Source: Cenococcum geophilum 1.58
Taxonomy: Eukaryota > Ascomycota > Dothideomycetes > Gloniales > Gloniaceae
Assembly: GCA_001692895.1 (NCBI GenBank)
Contig: KV748194.1
Span: 744,001 to 808,000, forward strand
Direction of reading: 5' to 3'
Length of the DNA stretch: 64,000 nucleotides
Of the stretch, positions 57,441 to 64,000 are shown piece by piece. The notes beneath the pieces were generated by a model. That model was not told where the DNA came from. It ran no database searches and worked only from the letters and a program-made list of their open reading frames with translations. A program made the position numbers and the translations under genes. Each line of letters begins with the position of its first letter. The first letter of the stretch is position 1.

Positions 57441-60284
57441 ATGCCGGAGCCAGAGCGAGTATTCGATTTCCTTAAGAATGCCGAGCGTTTGAAGTGTATG
57501 TCAAGAAGTGTGAGGCACACGCTGCTCAAGGACCCAGAGACGAAGAACAATGAACCAGATGGAGACCGAAAGGTGGACCGGAACGTGCTATTCACCAAGC
57601 GTGTATTAGAGAAGGTCTTTACGGAGAACAATGTAGTCAAGGTGCTGAGATGTCCTTGTCAGGTCTGCGAGCCAATCACCCGACAAACACCTCCTGATGA
57701 GGATGATCGGCTGGCCAACGATATATCCAAAGACCCTAACTATCAAATGCTGTTGGCAACTCTCGCATTCATGGGCGGGACATTCGCGGTGCGACAGCTG
57801 GACGAGCACACGTGCGACACCATTGAGAAGACGCTAGACCGAATGCCAAAGCTCCAATATCTGCGTGAGAACCTCTTTCAACCCTTTCGAGCTTATTGGA
57901 ATCACTGCCCACACGATGAGCAACACCTCGTCAGTCGAGAACCCGATTCCCTTATATGTTTGGAAAGGCAGTTCCTCGCCCAACTACGGTCAGCTTGTTG
58001 GATTGTTAGGGTACCGTCTTTCCAAGCTGATAATCTACTGCGACGTTTTGGAGAGAGGCATAACATGCCCTTCGTCAATCAGATCCAACTGAACAATGGT
58101 GATCCAGACAGAGGACGCAGCTTCTACAAGTTCGAGATTCATCAGGATTACTGCGATGAGAAATTGAGGGTACGTAGAAAACCTACCATAGGGAAAAGGT
58201 GAAGTCGGGCGAGGACGTGAGGGATTCCGCTCCTTATCAACGTCTGTCCTTCGAAGGACCTGCCGCATCCCTGCATATTGACCGGAACGCTGACCGATCC
58301 AACGAAGGGTCGCCTCCTGTTCCGCAAGCAGCTCGCCATGAGCTCAGAAAAAGCACGGCAAGAGATCGACCGCGAAAGTGCGATCCTTCGGTATCTAAAG
58401 GACGTCGGCAACCCCAATATCGCTGAAGTGCTCTTTGCCTTCCAGGAAGAGTATCCGCCAAGCTTCAGTCTAGTTTTCGACTACCATCCCACCGATCTGC
58501 GGCAGATCCTATATGAGCAGACGCTCAATAGGCCTGAATTTGATCCAACGAACAAGCCTCCGAACCACTTTGTTGGGTCATGTCTGGATCACTGGCTGTG
58601 GGTTGGCGTCCTCGGCGTTTTCGATGCCGTTGCGGCGGTGCACGAACCCCAAAGACACACCCAAGCAATTCCCGAAACTGCAACTACAAGATTCCTGGGT
58701 GGCCATTTTGACATCAAGCCGGCGAACATCCTTATCGATGAGAGCGGACGTTTCCTTCTCACTGACTTCGGTCAGGCATATTTCAAGAAAGTGAAGATCG
58801 GCCAGGAGGCACACTTCACGGTTGGCGCACAGACCCAAAACTATATACCTCCGCCGAGCTATTCGAAGCTCAAGGTTGATGGCGCGCACAATGTTGAGGG
58901 GAAGAGGTGGTGGACGCAGGAATATGACCTGTGGGGCTTGGCATGTGTGTGCGCCGAAGTGTTGGCATATATTGTTGAAGGTAAAGATGCGCCCACTAAA
59001 TTCCATGAGGACCGTGTGCAGGAAGACCCTACTGGAGTCGCAAGCTTCTGGAAGGCAGTAAATGGCCGAGATGTGATAAAGAAGTGCGTCTACACCCGCC
59101 TATCATTGTATAAACGGAAAGGAGATGAATACCTTACCAGAGTCTTGTCTCAAGTTGAAGAGATGTTCCGTATCCAAAGAGACAAGCCTATGTCAGTCAA
59201 GGCTTGCCACCAAGAGCTCTCAGCCAGCGTGAAGGTCGACCGCTATCTGTTCAAAAGCAGGGACGATAAGGAAATCGCTGGCGAGGGAACATATGTGTGT
59301 CTGAAACGTATGCGGACCTCGTTCTCCACCGAACGCGTCTCTCAAATGCGCTGCTCACTGTACCTCTGGGCGAACACCATCCGCAACAAGACCACACTTA
59401 CTCTTGAGTTCTTCGGCTCAGAGAGCCAGTGCATAGTCACGCCAGGCACAACCAAAAACGCCAATGACGAAATCATACCCATTTCTATGTTCGACACCAA
59501 CACACTTTTCGAAGCGAACCGCTTTCGCACCAACGGACCTTTCCTCCAATGCGCATTTCGCACCATGCACGATGGGGTAACCTTCCACTTTGCGAAGCGA
59601 CGCGACTTCAATCACTTCTTCGGCGCAGTCACGCATCAGCATGTACGTACTGGCTCGGAATTCCGCCTGCGTGGATGCCAAGTAGACGTGGGCTCAAATT
59701 GGAGTAGCAAGACATTCGAAACCACTGATGCTCATCTCCAGATCTGGGAGGATCTGCGTCCCGACGACTACGCCAGCCGCTATATCAACCCGACCATACC
59801 CACAATAACGGCTGACGATGCCTTCATTCCAAAATCGCCCACATCAGACGACCGATCAAGCACAAACATGAGCGTACGAACAAGGGGCAAGAAGCCGGAA
59901 AAACAAGACGTCGTATACTTCCGCCTCGTCCTTTACCTCAAGACACCTTGCGCACTCGTTATCCTCGTGATCTCCCTCAACCACAACACCTTCTACGAGA
60001 TCTTCGACGAGAACAACGGCAAGGCGCGCATGATCTTGGAGCGCCGATCAGGCCAAAAGAAGATCTTTGCAGCTGTCTACGAGCGCGAGGTCGCAGCACC
60101 GGGTGTGCCCAGCGACTTAGGCGCTCCGCCTCAAGCGGACGACTATCCGGGTATACCTCTGGATACGAAGGTGTTGGCGGAAGATGTGGAGAAGGATAGT
60201 GGGTTGAAGAGGGTGAAGATGGACTTTTGGGGAAGTGGAGGTCTGGAAAGATTCAAGAAGTATTATGCGCAGTTGAAGAAATAG
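57441..60284 (+). CDS. Protein-kinase-domain protein, two exons recognised
   Basis: Exons 57,441-58,169 and 58,257-60,284, joined over an 87-bp phase-0 intron (GTACGT...AAG); 918 residues. An alternative acceptor at 58,307 after GCTGAC is possible. The N-terminal about 240 residues are unrecognised, Cys-containing (RCPCQVCEP). The kinase domain has FRKQLA (ATP Lys), ESAILRYLKD (alpha-C Glu), GGHFDIKPANILIDESGRFL with HFD in place of HRD, LTDFGQA (DFG), PPPSYSKL (activation end) and QEYDLWGLACVCAEVL. Key catalytic residues are present, so likely active. The C-terminal half (about 330 residues) matches nothing I know. The start is uncertain: the frame is open back to a TGA at 57,306, and the first in-frame ATG is 57,441; an upstream exon (for example MTTTGISLPPSPGTESPSKY at 57,233) may exist. 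Confidence 0.78.
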
Positions 60285-61100
60285 GGTTGTTGCGGGCGTA
60301 TCGGAGTGAGAAGGGATAGCGGAGAATAGGATACCCTGGGCATGTATACTATAGCGCTTCATCCTAGTTTCTGTACACTATGTTAAGCATAATCCAAAGC
60401 ATACTTGAGCACGCAGTCTGATAAGAAAAACAATTCCTCCACGAGTCAGCGAGTTCACGCCAAGTCTGAACGAAAGATAAATCGTCCCCGATGGTAAAAG
60501 TATATCCCTCGCATTGAAAAGCTTAAGACGTATATCGGTATATAGTCCCAATCTGGCACTATTTCCTACATCACGCTTTCTCCGGTCGGTCTATTATTCA
60601 TGATTAGATGTGCACGTGCGTACTTCCCATCCCAGGTAGGGCAAAAAGGATATTCATCACGTGACGTCTCCATTCACTCGAACCGCACACACGTTACCTC
60701 AGCGAGCTCAGACGTGATTTTTTTGGCTAGCGTCGGAATAACAGCTACGCCGTCTCCTTCTTGCAAAATCACGTCTAAGAGCCTTTGGCGAGATTTATTA
60801 AAAACGTAAGCAAAATCCGTAAAACGGATATTGCGGATATCTAATTCATTTATTTACACAACGCGTTATTATTACCAAAAGTTAATATAATATTTTTAAG
60901 ACTTAGGGCTTCTAAATAGTATAAATTTTATAATATAGCTATCGCTTAGTCCTAATATTAATTTTGTTAAAGTTAAAAAACGCGTTATTAAAAGCGTAAG
61001 CATATATTATATCTTATTAAATAGTCTACTAATATATACATAACTATACAGATATATAGATATCTATTACTTAAAGCTATTATAACACCTAATAGGTGCT
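60285..61100. other. Kinase 3' flank and transition to RIP DNA
   Basis: 60,285-60,790 is ordinary composition with no gene recognised. From about 60,800 the sequence becomes TA-rich. Repeated words TTATTAAAA(A/G)CGTAAGCA (60,796 and 60,985) and AACGCGTTATTA (60,860 and 60,978) suggest an old degraded repeat. Confidence 0.45.
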
Positions 61101-64000
61101 ATAGTTAGGTCCTTCCTTAAAAATATCCTCCCTTAGCCTAGACTGCCTTTATTACTGCTAGGCGTTATATCAATATAGAAAACCTACTATAGCTTAAAAG
61201 AAAAGCACTAGTTATTAGGGTTAGAAGACTATAGTTAAATAGGAACGCTAGTAGGTCTCACAAAGCTTATAGGAGCTAAATAATCGTATATAGGAGGATC
61301 TTACGTCCCTAGTAGAGAGGCAGTTATAGAACGTATAAGATAAGCTTTTAGCCTTATAGGAGGTAAGCAAAGATAAACAGTTAATCGTAATAGATAGAGC
61401 TATTAAGCTTCTATATCCGTATAGCGGATAACCTAGTTAAATTAAGGTATTAAAACGGGTAATATATAGGCAGAGGGACTTATTTCTAGCGGCGAAGATA
61501 TTATAGGGTAAAAGTATAATAATATAGGCAATTCTATTACTAATTTAAGCTTCTGTTACTATTATTATATTACCTCTAAATATAATTAGAGAGGAGTAGC
61601 TATTAAAGATACGGGCTATCCCAGAAGCAAATCCTATATTTATATATGCGGAGGTAATAAAAGTATATACGGATATCCTAAAACATATTAAGGCGGGTTA
61701 GTTTACGCATATTCTAGTATTACTAGAGTTGCTATTAAGTAAACAGTTCCACTATATCCTTACTTAGCCCGCTTTTCGCTNNNATATTTCCTTAGTTATA
61801 ATTAATAAGTATTATCTAGTTACTAACTAGGGTAAAAGCTTCTGGCCCTATTACGTATAGCTCTTTAAGGTTTAATTACTACTTAGTCTAATAGTGCCGT
61901 AGTTTATATATACTATAATACTTAATAAGGAGATATATATAAAGGTAATAAAGCTAGCGGAGTTTTATTAGAGTATAATAGATCTTAAATAAATAGATAT
62001 TAATTAGCCTGACCTATCCATTATTAGGGGCTATATTAAGAGGAGGGATAAGAATAATTATAAGGCACTATTCTTTGTTATTAAAGAGGCATTTAAGAAG
62101 GCGGTAGTAGAGGAGGATTATACATCCGCGACCCTTAGCTAGATATCCGTAGTATCTAGTAAGATATCCATATTATTTAGCTAAACGCCTATAGCGCCTA
62201 GTAGGATATCCGCATCTTCTAGTTAAATATCCACTACCTTTATTTATTAATTAGTTGGGCGGATCTAAAATCTGGTAGAAGGTACTATATAGCTAAAGGG
62301 ACAAAAGGTTCTAAGTCCCAAATTAATTCCTAAAACAATTATCTTTCTTTATACTAAAAATTATATCCATAGGTATATAAATACTATCCATTTATAGCTT
62401 ATAACTAAGGGCTATACTATTAAGTAGGCTAAAATAGCAATATGGAGTTATTATGCGATATTATCTAAATATAATAAGAGTAGGGAGTATTAAAATTTCT
62501 ATATAGAAGACTTACCTACCCGTATTCTTATTATGTTGGACGCCCTAGCCTATAGTACGGATATTCTAGATATTATCCGTTTTATTATATACGGTTATTA
62601 TTCTAATAAAAGCCTAAATATAATACTATAGCAATTTAGACGGGCCGCCTAACGCGATAGTATTACTAGATATATAATTTTCCTTATTAAAGACTAGTAT
62701 AAGGGCGCTCTTACAGATATTATACCGCTAAAGCAAAAGTCTTAAAAACCTACAGCCCCTCTATCTACCCAACTTGGTTATAACTTTATTACTGCTAGGA
62801 TAGCAATATAGGAGGATAGGGTAGTGGATTTCGCTAGTAATCTAGCTTTATTTATTATAATTAATAGTAATATTATCTTATAGGTATCTGCTCGGGAGGA
62901 GGAAGATTAAATACTTAATAAGAATATAATATTATTAGCCCTATTAATTAAGTATATAGAAAAACAGAAGAGGGTAAAGACTAATATAGAGAAACGGGTG
63001 GTACTTTTAGATATATTATACGAGCTTGTAAATAAAGCTACTAGATATCTACGCAATATTCTACTTAAGCCATATAAGGAGACAAGTCCGCTATCTAGAG
63101 GTCCACGCTATTGCTTTAATTATAATAATTTATTGTAGGCTTATAAGGAGTATAATATTATTATATTATATATTAGGGATATTACAAAGAGCAAGTACTT
63201 AAAGGATCTATTTATAAGTATTAAGAAGTAGATTAAAGGATGGCTTAATATAATATACTAGGATATAGTTTAGAGTCTAATTTCCAGTTATATTATATTT
63301 AACGATTAAATCTATATACTTTATATCTAACCTTCGCTAACCTATAAGGGCCTTAAGCGGATATTACCTAAATAGGATTATAGCTTCCTAGGAGATAAAG
63401 TAGACGCGCTTATCCGCTTTATTTATAAGAAAGAAACGTAATACTTTAGCTATAGTGTCTTATAGGCTGCGTCACAATCTAGTAGACATATTGCTATATC
63501 TAGAGGTACTAGGAGTACTGGCCTTAATTAACCGTTATAAACTAAAGTATTATAGCCCTTATAGCGCAGTATTAGCTCTTAGCTCTTAGAGCAATCTAAA
63601 TATTAAAGCTTATAGTATAGCATTAAATTTAAATCCTTAGGGCAGTCTAAGTATTAGAGCGTATAGTATAATACTAAGTCTTAACTTTTAGATAAGCCTA
63701 AGGTTTAATATTTGTAACATAGTACTAGATCTCTAATTATAAAAAATTCTAAAGTTTAAGATCTATAGTATAGCACTAGTTCCTAGGTAGTAGGAAATCT
63801 GGAAATTTAGAATTTATAATATAGTATTAGATCTCCGCTCCTAGAGAATCCTAAGGCTTAAGATTTAAGTTATAATACTAAATCTCCGCTCCTAGAAAAC
63901 TCTAAGGCTTAGGGTTTATAGGCTAATACTTAATCTCCACCCTCTAAACTAGGCGCAGTTCAGAATTCGCGTACTAGTACTCAATCCCCGCCTTCTAAAT
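61100..64000 (+). pseudogene. RecQ-like helicase pseudogene H2 (telomere-linked type?), runs off window
   Basis: Plus strand, one frame through many TAG stops. Landmarks: AAKIL.GKSIII (motif I, GQGKS-like; near 61,500), VTIIILPLNIIREEQLLKIR, THILVLLELLLSKQFHYI, motif II as VIINKYYLV near 61,800 where DE-H has become NKYY, then a Ser/Thr-rich insert, KTIIFLYTKNYIYR (start of domain 2), RILIMLDALAYSTDILDIIRF, and motif VI ILQQFRRAA near 62,620-62,655. Three N bases at 61,781-61,783. The C-terminal portion contains in-frame tandem repeats. The motif set is that of RecQ-type helicases, which in several fungi occur as telomere-linked gene families. Confidence 0.72.
63540..64000 (+). repeat. Tandem array of about 51-53 bp, seven or more units, in helicase frame
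   Basis: Units share AA(G/A)G(C/T)TTA(A/G).(A/T)TTATAGTATA(A/G)(T/C)ACTA followed by (G/A)ATCTCCGCTCCTAGA in the later copies. In the helicase frame the later ones encode a Q-Y-S-T-(R/K)-S-P-L-L-E-N-(P/S)-K-A-Q type 17-mer. The array continues to the window end. Confidence 0.7.

Noticed and set aside
59342-59681. Minus-strand frames within the kinase gene
   Set aside because: Shadows of the long plus-strand kinase exon.

Overview
The window looks like nuclear DNA of a filamentous ascomycete (Pezizomycotina; possibly Dothideomycetes, which is only an inference). Genes in the ordinary part carry many short introns of 44-87 bp with GTAAGT-like donors and CTAAC/CTGAC branch sites. The rest is fungal transposons mutated in the repeat-induced point mutation (RIP) style: CA and TG are nearly gone, TA is in great excess, and CAG, CAA and TGG codons have become TAG and TAA stops. 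It is a two-speed region: RIP-degraded transposon blocks at about 1-46,400 and 60,800-64,000 flank a gene island at about 46,400-60,800.

Left block, in order: the 5' part of a Tad-type LINE (1-1,990, minus strand); a Tc1/mariner-like element with 35-bp terminal inverted repeats (2,099-3,562); unidentified RIP-eroded DNA with short tandem arrays (3,565-6,550); remnants of a Ty3/gypsy element whose integrase is cut at a TA by a pogo/Fot1-like element with 92/94-bp inverted repeats (7,978-10,374); a large unrecognised Gag-like reading frame (12,165-15,370) whose end is duplicated at 6,549-7,422; a RecQ-like helicase pseudogene (about 24,470 to 16,430, minus) split by a complete Ty1/copia element (16,956-23,235; 259-bp LTRs, 5-bp target duplication GAAAT); a Crypton-type tyrosine recombinase with a GCR1_C-like end (25,844-28,436) followed by a 35-bp minisatellite; a Ty3/gypsy chromovirus (29,126-39,479; 319-bp LTRs, target duplication CTTCT) whose 3' LTR is split by a Tad-type LINE (35,207-39,350; 15-bp target duplication); and another long Tad-type LINE (about 40,900-46,395).

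Gene island: a decayed pogo transposase fragment; a seven-exon CorA-like membrane protein (47,810-49,560, minus); a small, possibly broken gene (50,260-50,571); a short un-RIPped LINE tail with poly(A) and a 14-bp target duplication that itself hosts a piggyBac element (51,138-53,385) in a TTAA; an eight-exon APC-family amino-acid permease (53,995-56,345, minus); a 302-bp pogo-type MITE; and a protein-kinase-domain gene (57,441-60,284, plus). To the right RIP resumes with a second RecQ-like helicase pseudogene (61,100 to the window end) containing in-frame tandem repeats.

The two host loci that read cleanly (CorA-like, permease) and the kinase show no operon-like linkage. The main biology visible is layered transposition, with several insertions resolvable to the base from their target duplications, followed by RIP. 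Element order can be inferred: gypsy before LINE C; helicase before copia; gypsy integrase before pogo; LINE D before piggyBac. No CRISPR array, rRNA or convincing tRNA was seen.
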